This document shows, piece by piece, positions 24,372 to 31,763 of a stretch of 64,000 bases of DNA. The first letter of the stretch is position 1. The number at the start of each line of letters is the position of its first letter. The notes below the pieces were generated by a model. The model had not been told where the DNA came from. It searched no databases and saw only the letters and a list, made by a program, of their open reading frames with translations. This DNA is from Streptomyces asoensis (GTDB taxonomy: Bacteria > Actinomycetota > Actinomycetes > Streptomycetales > Streptomycetaceae). The DNA lies in the NCBI RefSeq assembly GCF_016860545.1, contig NZ_BNEB01000005.1, positions 1,860,001 to 1,924,000 of the forward strand, written 5' to 3'. The translations under genes and the position numbers were made by a program.

Positions 24372-25862
24372 ATGCCCCGGAAGTTCCGCCGCAGACCCCT
24401 GCTCGTCTGCGTGCCGGCCCTCCTCGTCGCCCTCGTCGCGGCGACCCAGCCGGTGTCCGCGGCCGCCGGCCGCCCGTACACCAACCCGCTGAAGTCGGCC
24501 AAGGGCGCGGACCCCTGGCTGGAGTACCACGACGGCAACTACTACCTGATCACCACGACGTTCACGGGCGTCCTCGGCATGCGCAAGTCGCCGACCCTGG
24601 CGGGCCTCGCCACCGCGGCCACCGTGCAGGTGTGGTCGGACACCACCGCGACGCGCAACACCAACATCTGGGCGCCCGAGATCCACCGGTTCGACGGCCA
24701 CTGGTACCTGTACTACTCGGCGGGACAGGGCGGCACCGCCTGCTGCGACTCGCAGCGCACCCACGTCCTGGAGAGCACGGGCACCGACCCGCTGGGCCCG
24801 TACACGTACAAGGGGTCGCTCACGGGATCCGACCTCACGCCCGGCGGCTGGCTGATCGACGCCAGCGTGCTCCAGGCGAACGGGAAGCTGTACCTCGTCG
24901 GCAGCGGCTTCGTGAACGGCAGTGCGCAGAGTCTGGTCATCGCGCCGATGAGCAACCCGTACACGCTCGCGAGCAGCACCTTCTCGGTGATCTCCGCTCC
25001 CACGCTGGACTGGGAGCGGGTCGGCGCCCCCGTCAACGAGGGCCCGGAACCGCTGTACCACGACGGCCGCACCTTCCTCACCTACTCCGCCAGCTACTGC
25101 CAGACCGCCGACTACAAGCTGGGGCAGCTGGAGCTGACGGGCAGTGACCCGCTGAGCGCCGCGTCGTGGACCAAGAAGCAGACGCCGGTCTTCCAGCGCA
25201 GCGACGCGAACGGCGTGTACGGCCCGGGCCACAACGGCTTCTTCACCTCGCCCGACGGCACCGAGAACTGGATCGTCTACCACGCCAACTCCTCGGCGAG
25301 CGGCGGCTGCGGCAACGGCCGCACCACCCGCGCCCAGAAGTTCACCTGGAACGCCGACGGCACCCCCGCCTTCGGGACCCCGGTCGCGCCGGGCACCGCG
25401 CTCGCGGGCCCGTCCGGCGAGACGGCCGCGACCCCGACGGCGTACACCCTCGTCAACCGCAACAGCGGCAAGTGCCTGGACGTGGCCGGGGGTTCGACCG
25501 CCGACGGCACGAACATCCTCCAGTGGACCTGCACCGGCGGGGCCAACCAGAAGTGGCGGATCGAGGACCAGGGCGACGACACCTCCCAGCTGGTGAACGT
25601 GGCCACCGGCGGCGTGATGGACACCGCCGACTGTTCCACCGCCGACGGCGCCGACCTGCGCCAGTGGTCGTGGCTGAACAACAAGTGCCAGCGCTTCCGC
25701 CCGGTCTTCACCGCGGGCGGCGACTACGTGCGGCTCGTGAACGAGAACAGCGGCAAGGTCGCCGACGTGGCGGACTGCGGGACCGCCGACGGCACCGACG
25801 TACGGCAGTGGACCTGGCTGAACAACACCTGCCAGCAGTGGCGCCTCGTGCCCACCACCTGA
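24372..25862 (+). CDS. secreted GH43 glycoside hydrolase with RICIN-type carbohydrate-binding domain
   Basis: The 496-residue protein has a signal peptide (residues 1 to ~32), a five-bladed GH43 catalytic domain and a C-terminal ricin beta-trefoil (about 356-496). The catalytic base is D47 in KGADPWLEYHDGNYY; NIWAPEIHRFDG carries the usual second acidic position and NEGPEPLYHDG the likely general acid. The trefoil repeats are marked by QxW-like ends (NQKWRIED, CQRFRPV, CQQWRLV). Substrates are probably arabinose- or galactose-containing plant polysaccharides. The following gene is a second GH43 on the same strand 105 bp away, so the two likely act together outside the cell. Confidence 0.92.
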   Translation: MPRKFRRRPLLVCVPALLVALVAATQPVSAAAGRPYTNPLKSAKGADPWLEYHDGNYYLITTTFTGVLGMRKSPTLAGLATAATVQVWSDTTATRNTNIWAPEIHRFDGHWYLYYSAGQGGTACCDSQRTHVLESTGTDPLGPYTYKGSLTGSDLTPGGWLIDASVLQANGKLYLVGSGFVNGSAQSLVIAPMSNPYTLASSTFSVISAPTLDWERVGAPVNEGPEPLYHDGRTFLTYSASYCQTADYKLGQLELTGSDPLSAASWTKKQTPVFQRSDANGVYGPGHNGFFTSPDGTENWIVYHANSSASGGCGNGRTTRAQKFTWNADGTPAFGTPVAPGTALAGPSGETAATPTAYTLVNRNSGKCLDVAGGSTADGTNILQWTCTGGANQKWRIEDQGDDTSQLVNVATGGVMDTADCSTADGADLRQWSWLNNKCQRFRPVFTAGGDYVRLVNENSGKVADVADCGTADGTDVRQWTWLNNTCQQWRLVPTT

Positions 25863-25865
25863 GCC

Positions 25866-25956
25866 CGCCCCCGCCCGCCCTCTCCCCTCTTCCCCTTTCA
25901 CCTCCATCCCCCGCCCTCCATCCCCTGTCCCCCCTCCCCCTCCCTCACCCCCCTCT
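25866..25956 (+). repeat. polypyrimidine tract between the two GH43 genes
   Basis: About 90 bases are almost only C and T, with a handful of A and G. It fills the gap between the two glycosidase genes up to the ribosome site of the second. Such tracts can form triplex DNA or unstructured RNA. Confidence 0.7.
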
Positions 25957-25967
25957 GGAGAACTCCC

Positions 25968-27416
25968 TTGAGACGCAACGCCGTTCGGCTGATCCTGGCC
26001 GGCCTCGTCGCCCTCGCGGCCGTCCTCACCGGCCCGCTCACCCCCGTCCAGGCCGCCGCGCCGGAGTCACCCGCCGTGACCTACACCAACCCGATCGCCG
26101 AGAAGCGCGCCGATCCGCACATCTTCAAGCACACCGACGGCTACTACTACTTCACGGCCACGGTGCCCGAGTACGACCGCATCGTGCTGCGCCGGGCGAC
26201 GACGATCCAGGGCCTGTCGACCGCCCAGGAGGTGACCATCTGGACCAAGCACAGCAGCGGGATCATGGGCGCCCACATCTGGGCGCCGGAGATCCACTTC
26301 ATCGACGGCAAGTGGTACGTGTACTTCGCGGCCGGTTCCACCAGTGACGTCTGGGCGATCCGGATGTACGTCCTCGAAGGCACCGGCGCGAATCCGCTCA
26401 CCGCGACCTGGGCCGAGAAGGGCCAGATCAAGACCACGTGGGAGAGCTTCTCGCTGGACTCCACCACGTTCGTCGTGAACGGCGTCCGCTATCTGGCGTG
26501 GGCGCAGCGCAACCCGGCGGAGGACAACAACACCAGTCTGTTCATCGCGAAGCTGGCCAACCCCTGGACGATCCAGGGGACTCCGGCCGAGATCTCGCAG
26601 CCGACGCTGTCCTGGGAGACGATCGGCTACAAGGTCAACGAGGGTCCGGCGCTGATCCAGCACGGCGGCAAGGTCTTCATGACCTACTCGGCGAGCGCGA
26701 CGGACGCCAACTACTGCCTGGGCATGCTGACCGCCTCCGCGACGGCCGACCTGACCGACCCGGCGTCCTGGACCAAGGGCACCCAGCCCGTCTTCACCAC
26801 GAACGCCTCGACCTCGCAGTACGGTCCGGGCCACAACTCCTTCACGGTCTCCGAGGACGGCAGGTCCGACATCCTCGTCTACCACGACCGCAGTTACCGG
26901 GACATCACCGGCGACCCGCTGAACGACCCCAACCGCCGTACCCGCGTGCAGAAGCTGTACTGGAAGGCGGACGGCACCCCCGACTTCGGGATCCCGGTGG
27001 CGGACGGCGTCACCCCGCAGCGCTTCTCCTCCTACAACTACCCGGACCGGTTCGTGCGGCACTGGGAGTACCGCGCCCGCATCGACGCGAACGTCAGCCC
27101 GCTCGCCGACTCCCAGTTCCGGGTGGTGACCGGCCTGGCCGGCGCCGGCACGGTCTCGCTGGAGTCGACCGGGTTCCCGGGGTACTTCCTGCGGCACAAG
27201 AACTTCGAGGTGTGGCTGGAGAAGAACGACGGCACGTCGGTGTTCGCGTCCGACGCGAGCTTCTACCGGCGGGCCGGCCTCGCCGACCCGGCGGGGGTCT
27301 CGTACGAGTCGTACAACTACGCGGGACGCTACGTCCGGCACTACGACTACCTGCTGTACGTGCAGACACCGGCCACGGCCACGGACCGGGGTGACGCCAC
27401 CTTCTACGCCCAGTGA
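25968..27416 (+). CDS. secreted GH43 alpha-L-arabinofuranosidase with AbfB (CBM42) domain, TTG start
   Basis: A 482-residue secreted enzyme. Signal peptide residues 1 to ~28 (VQAAAPE cleavage area), GH43 catalytic domain ~33-340 (base Asp in EKRADPHIFKHTDGYYY; GAHIWAPEIHFIDG; NEGPALIQHGG), and a C-terminal AbfB arabinose-binding domain ~345-482 with repeated NYPDRFVRHW and YAGRYVRHYDYLLY elements. Arabinofuranosyl side chains of arabinoxylan or arabinan are the likely target. The start is a TTG at 25968: GGAG (25957-25960) stands 7 nt upstream, the signal peptide follows, and no ATG or GTG is available nearby in frame. Confidence 0.92.
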   Translation: MRRNAVRLILAGLVALAAVLTGPLTPVQAAAPESPAVTYTNPIAEKRADPHIFKHTDGYYYFTATVPEYDRIVLRRATTIQGLSTAQEVTIWTKHSSGIMGAHIWAPEIHFIDGKWYVYFAAGSTSDVWAIRMYVLEGTGANPLTATWAEKGQIKTTWESFSLDSTTFVVNGVRYLAWAQRNPAEDNNTSLFIAKLANPWTIQGTPAEISQPTLSWETIGYKVNEGPALIQHGGKVFMTYSASATDANYCLGMLTASATADLTDPASWTKGTQPVFTTNASTSQYGPGHNSFTVSEDGRSDILVYHDRSYRDITGDPLNDPNRRTRVQKLYWKADGTPDFGIPVADGVTPQRFSSYNYPDRFVRHWEYRARIDANVSPLADSQFRVVTGLAGAGTVSLESTGFPGYFLRHKNFEVWLEKNDGTSVFASDASFYRRAGLADPAGVSYESYNYAGRYVRHYDYLLYVQTPATATDRGDATFYAQ

Positions 27417-27458
27417 GGTCCGGGCCGGCCGGGCGCCGGCCCGTGGAGCGCATGACGA

Positions 27459-27502
27459 CCGAGACTATACATGGGGTGTATACCCCGTATGTATAGTCTC
27501 GG
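27459..27502. promoter_or_regulatory. 44-bp dyad ending at the deacetylase start codon
   Basis: CCGAGACTATACAT (27459-27472) is exactly complementary to ATGTATAGTCTCGG (27489-27502). Inside, GGGGT (27473-27477) pairs with ACCCC (27482-27486), leaving a GTAT centre and a 2-nt bulge. The dyad ends one base before ATG 27504. TATAGT (27492-27497) inside it could serve as a -10 box, which would make the mRNA leaderless. The ATACAT/ATGTAT half-sites look like those of PadR/GntR-type repressors. Confidence 0.75.
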
Positions 27503-27503
27503 C

Positions 27504-28292
27504 ATGCCTTCTCCGACCAGGAAGACGAAGAAAACGGGGGCCGGGTTGCGTGCCGTCGCCGTCTCGGCGGCGGCCGCCTGCCTGGCGGTCACGCTGACCG
27601 GCTGCGGCAGCACGGACGTCACCCACCCGAGCGCCGCCCGGGGCGGCCCCGCGGCCACCGCCCAGGCCTCCCGCTTCGGCACCGCCGACTGCCGTCGGGC
27701 CAGGTGCATCGCCCTCACCTTCGACGCCGGCCCGAGCGAGAACTCGGCCCGGCTGCTCGACATCCTGAAGGAGAAACAGGTCCCGGCGACCTTCTTCCTG
27801 CTGGGGGCGCGGCACATCGAGAAGTACCCGGACCTCGTCAGGCGGATGGCCGCCGAGGGACACGAGGTGGCCAGTCACACCTGGGACCACAAGATCCTCA
27901 CGCAGCTCACGCCGGACGGGATACGCGAGGAACTGAGGCGCCCCGACGACGCGATAGAGCGCCTCACGGGGCGGCGCCCCACGCTGATGCGTCCGCCGCA
28001 GGGCCGCACCGACGCGACCGTGCACGGGATCTGCCGCGAGATGGGCCTGTCCGAGGTGCTGTGGACGGTGACCGCCAAGGACTACACGACGACGGACTCC
28101 GCGCTGATACAACGCCGGGTGCTCGCGCAGGCCGACCGGGACGGCATCATCCTGCTGCACGACATCTACGACGGGACGGTACCGGCGGTCCCGGGGATCA
28201 TCGACGCGCTGAAGGAGCGCGGCTTCGTCTTCGTGACGGTTCCCCAGCTCCTCGCGCCCGGCACACCGGTGCCCGGCCAGGTCTACCGCTGA
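27504..28292 (+). CDS. polysaccharide deacetylase (NodB domain) lipoprotein
   Basis: The 262-residue product starts with a lipoprotein signal ending in LTGC (lipidated C34), then a NodB homology domain (~68-255). Motifs are LTFDAGPS (catalytic base D74; the second, metal-binding Asp of the usual DD is Ala here, a common variant), SHTWDH (H125, H129 metal ligands), RPPQG (R163) and ILLHDI (H219). It is predicted to remove N- or O-acetyl groups from cell-wall or environmental glycans outside the membrane. No ribosome site precedes ATG 27504; an in-frame ATG at 27471 lies inside the dyad and is less likely. Control by the dyad-binding factor is inferred. Confidence 0.9.
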   Translation: MPSPTRKTKKTGAGLRAVAVSAAAACLAVTLTGCGSTDVTHPSAARGGPAATAQASRFGTADCRRARCIALTFDAGPSENSARLLDILKEKQVPATFFLLGARHIEKYPDLVRRMAAEGHEVASHTWDHKILTQLTPDGIREELRRPDDAIERLTGRRPTLMRPPQGRTDATVHGICREMGLSEVLWTVTAKDYTTTDSALIQRRVLAQADRDGIILLHDIYDGTVPAVPGIIDALKERGFVFVTVPQLLAPGTPVPGQVYR

Positions 28293-28334
28293 CCCGCCGC
28301 ACCGCGAGGGGCGGCTCGGACCCGCGCGCCGAAA

Positions 28335-28351
28335 GGCGGCGGTCCGCCGCC
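28335..28351 (+). terminator. deacetylase terminator
   Basis: GGCGGCGG-T-CCGCCGCC is a compact GC palindrome 43 bp past the deacetylase stop and just before the SRPBCC gene. Confidence 0.5.
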
Positions 28352-28380
28352 GGGGCACCCGGACTCCCTACCATCACCGG

Positions 28381-28821
28381 GTGGCCCTCTTCCAGCTCGA
28401 ACGCACCGTACAGCTCTCCCCGGACGACGCCTGGCGGCGCCTGACCGACTGGCCGGCACACGGCGACGTGGTACCCCTCACCCGCGTCACCGTGCTCACC
28501 CGCCCGCCGACCCGCGAGGGCACGGTCTTCGTGGCGCGGACGGGCCTCGGCCCGCTCGGTTTCGACGACCGGATGGAGGTCACCGGGTGGCAGCCCCCGT
28601 CCGACGGGGGCCCGGGCCGGTGCCGCCTGGACAAGCGCGGGCGCGTCGTCCTCGGCTGGGCGGAGATCGAGGTGCGGCCGGAACCCGGCGGGCGGACCCG
28701 GGTGGTCTGGCGGGAGGACGTGCGGGTGCGTTTCCTGCCGTCCCTGTTCGACCCGCTCCTCGCGGCCTCGGCGCGCTCGATGTTCGGACGCGCCGCCGAC
28801 GGGCTGCTGCGCACCCGGTGA
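28381..28821 (+). CDS. SRPBCC-family (START-like) protein
   Basis: A 146-residue single-domain protein with the polyketide cyclase/dehydrase-like SRPBCC pattern: initial beta strand FQLERTVQLSPDDAWRRLTDW, then alternating strands, and a long C-terminal helix (LFDPLLAASARSMFGRAADG). Such proteins bind hydrophobic ligands or serve as cyclases; the ligand is unknown. The GTG start at 28381 fits the domain boundary though no ribosome site is visible. It converges with xdhC. Confidence 0.8.
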   Translation: MALFQLERTVQLSPDDAWRRLTDWPAHGDVVPLTRVTVLTRPPTREGTVFVARTGLGPLGFDDRMEVTGWQPPSDGGPGRCRLDKRGRVVLGWAEIEVRPEPGGRTRVVWREDVRVRFLPSLFDPLLAASARSMFGRAADGLLRTR

Positions 28822-28876
28822 CGGCCGGGGGACGGCCGTCGGGGCCGGCGGGTCACGCCGGACGCGCGGGCGCGGG

Positions 28877-30091
28877 TCAGGCCACCGAACCGATCCGGCC
28901 CGCCCGGGCCGGAGCCGTGTCGTGGTGGATGGGTGTGTGCGCCCCGGTCAGCGGGACACCGCTGCCGCCGCGCCGGTCGGCGACGATCTCGGCGGCGATG
29001 GACAGCGCCGTCTCCTCGGGCGTCCGGGCCCCCAGGTCCAGGCCGATCGGGGAACGCAGCCGGGCCAGTTCGAGCTCGCTCACGCCCACCTCACGCAGCC
29101 GGGCGTTGCGCTCCAGGTGCGTGCGGCGCGAGCCCATCGCGCCGACGTAGGCCACCGGCAGCCGCAACGCCCGTTGCAGCAGGGGCACGTCGAACTTGGC
29201 GTCGTGGGTGAGGACGCACAGGACGGTCCGCGCGTCCACCCGGGTGCGCTCCAGGTACTCGTGGGGCCAGGCGACGACGATCTCGTCGGCCTCGGGGAAG
29301 CGGGCCCGGGTGGCGAAGACGGGACGCGCGTCGCACACCGTCACATGGTGGCCGAGGAACTTGCCGACCCGCACCAGCGCCGCGGCGAAGTCGATCGCGC
29401 CGAACACGATCATCCGGGGCGGCGGTACGGACGACTCGACCAGGACGGTGAGCGGGGCGCCGCAGCGCGAGCCCTGTTCGCCGATCTCCAGGGTGCCCGT
29501 GCGGCCCGCGTCGAGGAAGGCGCGGGCCTCGGCCGCGACCGTGCGGTCCAGTTCGGGGTGCGAGCCGAACCCGCCCTCGTACCGGCCGCCCGCGTGCCGG
29601 TCGCCCGCGTGCGGCTCGCCCCCGTGAGGGTCACCGTGGTGGCCGTGGTCGCCGTCGTGGATCAGGAGCGCCCGGCCGACGAGGTCCGCCGGGCCCGTCA
29701 CGATCCGCGCCAGCGCCGCCGTCCGGCCCGCGGCCGCGGCCCGCAGGCCCGCCGCGACCACCGGCCGGACGCGGTCGCCGGCCCGTACCGGGGTGATCAG
29801 GATGTCGATGATCCCCCCGCAGGTGAGTCCCACGGCGAAGGCGTCGTCGTCGCTGTAGCCGAAGCGTTCGAGGACGCACTCCCCGTCCTGGAGGGCCTGC
29901 CGGCACAGCTCGTACACGGCGCCCTCCACACAGCCGCCGGAGACCGAGCCGATCGCCGTTCCCTCTGCGTCGACCGCCAGGGCGGCGCCCGGGCGGCGGG
30001 GCGCGCTGCCGCCGGTGGCCACCACGGTGGCGACGGCGAAGTCACGGCCCTGCTCGACCCACCGGTCCAGTTCCTCGGCGATGTCCAGCAT
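28877..30091 (-). CDS. xdhC: XdhC/CoxI-family maturation factor
   Basis: The 404-residue protein has an N-terminal XdhC_CoxI domain (VVATGGSAPRRPGAALAV, SVSGGCVEGAVYE, LTCGGIIDILI) and a C-terminal Rossmann-type XdhC_C domain (AAALVRVGKFLGHHVTVCDARPVFATRARFP-type region and YVGAMGSRRTH). XdhC binds molybdenum cofactor and helps sulfurate and insert it into xanthine dehydrogenase. Between the domains is a His/Gly-rich insert of ~30 residues (repeats such as HGDPHGGEPHAGDRHAGG) not typical of the family. The gene lies 67 bp after the purine permease gene and serves the xanthine dehydrogenase encoded upstream. Ribosome site GAGGAG precedes ATG 30091. Confidence 0.92.
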   Translation of the reverse strand: MLDIAEELDRWVEQGRDFAVATVVATGGSAPRRPGAALAVDAEGTAIGSVSGGCVEGAVYELCRQALQDGECVLERFGYSDDDAFAVGLTCGGIIDILITPVRAGDRVRPVVAAGLRAAAAGRTAALARIVTGPADLVGRALLIHDGDHGHHGDPHGGEPHAGDRHAGGRYEGGFGSHPELDRTVAAEARAFLDAGRTGTLEIGEQGSRCGAPLTVLVESSVPPPRMIVFGAIDFAAALVRVGKFLGHHVTVCDARPVFATRARFPEADEIVVAWPHEYLERTRVDARTVLCVLTHDAKFDVPLLQRALRLPVAYVGAMGSRRTHLERNARLREVGVSELELARLRSPIGLDLGARTPEETALSIAAEIVADRRGGSGVPLTGAHTPIHHDTAPARAGRIGSVA

Positions 30092-30158
30092 GTCTCGGTC
30101 TCCTCGGCTGCGGTGGTGTGGGGGTGGTCGCCCCTCGAAGGGGCAGGTGCCCGGTGCG

Positions 30159-31616
30159 CTACCGCACGCCGAGCCAGCCTTCGACGGGGTGCAGGGCGAA
30201 GTAGACGAGGAAGACCGCCGTCAGCACCCACATGAAGGCGCCGATCTCCCGCGCCCTGCCCTGCGCGGTCCTGATGACGGCGTACGAGACGACACCCGCG
30301 GCCACGCCGGTGGTGATGGTGTACGTGAACGGCATCAGGACGACGGTCAGGAAGACCGGGACCGCCGTCGCGCGGTCGGCCCAGTCGACGTGCCGGGCGT
30401 TCGTCAGCATCATCGCCCCGATGACGACCAGGGCGGCGGAGGCGACCTCCTGCGGGACGATCGCGGTGAGCGGCGTGAAGAAGAGACAGGCCGCGAAGAA
30501 GGCGCCGGTGACGACCGAGGCGAGGCCGGTCCGCGCGCCCTCGCCCACGCCGGTCGCCGACTCGATGAACACGGTCTGGCCGGAGCCGCCCGCCACTCCG
30601 CCGATCGCCCCGCCGGCGCCGTCGATGAACAGCGCCTTGGACAGGCCCGGCATCCGGCCCTTGTCGTCGGCGAGCCCGGCCTCGGTGCCCACGCCGATGA
30701 TGGTGGCCATCGCGTCGAAGAACCCGGCCAGCACGAGGGTGAAGACGATCAGGCCGACCGTCATCGCGCCGACCTCGCCCCAGCCGCCGAACTCCACGTC
30801 CCCGAAGAGCGAGAAGTCGGGCATCGAGACCGCGCTGCCGTGCAGTTCGGGCGCGCCGCCCGCCCACTGCCGCGGATCGACGACCCCGGTGGCGTTGAGC
30901 AGCGCGGCGACGGCCGTGCCGGCGACGATGCCGATGAGGAGGGCGCCGGGGACGTTCCTGGCCTGGAGCACGAAGATCAGCAGCAGTGTGCCCGCGAACA
31001 GCAGCACGGGCCAGCCCGCGAGTTCGCCGGCCGGGCCGAGGGTGAGCGGGGTGGCCTCGCCCTGGTGCACGAAGCCGGACTTGTAGAACCCGATGAGCGC
31101 GATGAACAGGCCGATGCCCATGGTGATGCCGTGCTTGAGCGCGAGCGGGATCGCGTTCATGATCATCTCGCGCAGTCCGGTGACGACCAGCAGCATGATG
31201 ACCACGCCGTACACCACGCACATGCCCATCGCCTGCGGCCAGGTCATCCGGGGCGCGACCTGGGAGGCCAGCACTCCCGAGACCGACAGGCCGGCGGCGA
31301 GGGCCAGCGGCACCTTGCCGAAGAAGCCCATCAGCAGCGTGCTGAGGGCGGCGGCGAAGGCGGTCGCGGTGATCAGCGCCTGCCGGCCGAGGGTGTCCCC
31401 TGCCACGTCCTTGCCGGACAGGATGACGGGGTTGAGCAGCAGGATGTACGCCATCGCCATGAAGGTGGTGACGCCTGCGCGCACTTCACGCCCGGGGGTG
31501 GAGCCCCGCCGGGATATGTGGAAGTACCGGTCGAGCCAGGACCGTCCGGCGGGGACGCGGCTGCCTTCGCCCGCGTCCTCGGCCGTGGTCCTCGGCTCCG
31601 TCGACTGGTGGGTCAT
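30159..31616 (-). CDS. NCS2-family purine permease (AzgA-like)
   Basis: The 485-residue membrane protein begins with DRYFHISRRGSTPGREVRAG and continues into FMAMAYILLLNPVILSG, typical of AzgA-type hypoxanthine/guanine/adenine:proton symporters. About 12-14 hydrophobic segments follow, with GSGQTVFIESATGVGEGARTG in the middle as the substrate-site motif. The start at 31616 has GGGAG about 8 nt upstream. It lies between the xanthine dehydrogenase genes and xdhC, so it probably imports the purine base that is then oxidised. Confidence 0.93.
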   Translation of the reverse strand: MTHQSTEPRTTAEDAGEGSRVPAGRSWLDRYFHISRRGSTPGREVRAGVTTFMAMAYILLLNPVILSGKDVAGDTLGRQALITATAFAAALSTLLMGFFGKVPLALAAGLSVSGVLASQVAPRMTWPQAMGMCVVYGVVIMLLVVTGLREMIMNAIPLALKHGITMGIGLFIALIGFYKSGFVHQGEATPLTLGPAGELAGWPVLLFAGTLLLIFVLQARNVPGALLIGIVAGTAVAALLNATGVVDPRQWAGGAPELHGSAVSMPDFSLFGDVEFGGWGEVGAMTVGLIVFTLVLAGFFDAMATIIGVGTEAGLADDKGRMPGLSKALFIDGAGGAIGGVAGGSGQTVFIESATGVGEGARTGLASVVTGAFFAACLFFTPLTAIVPQEVASAALVVIGAMMLTNARHVDWADRATAVPVFLTVVLMPFTYTITTGVAAGVVSYAVIRTAQGRAREIGAFMWVLTAVFLVYFALHPVEGWLGVR

Positions 31617-31721
31617 GGGCCATCTCCCAAGGTTCAAAGGGACACCCGCGCGGCGCCTTCGGCCGGTCACGGGATTTGGGAATGGACGACCCGGGGGACG
31701 GCCCGAGACGAACAAGGGGGT

Positions 31722-31752
31722 CCGGGGGTGCGGCAGGGTGCCGTACCCCCGG
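31722..31752 (-). terminator. terminator after the xanthine dehydrogenase genes
   Basis: CCGGGGGTGCGGCA (31722-31735), GGG loop, TGCCGTACCCCCGG (31739-31752): 13 of 14 pairs. It lies 12 bp past the stop of the large subunit, so the permease downstream probably has its own promoter. Confidence 0.75.
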
Positions 31753-31763
31753 GTGACAGCGGC

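Noticed and set aside
27471..27503. Upstream ATG start for the deacetylase
   Set aside because: It lies inside the 44-bp dyad, has no ribosome site and would put extra residues before a normal lipoprotein signal.
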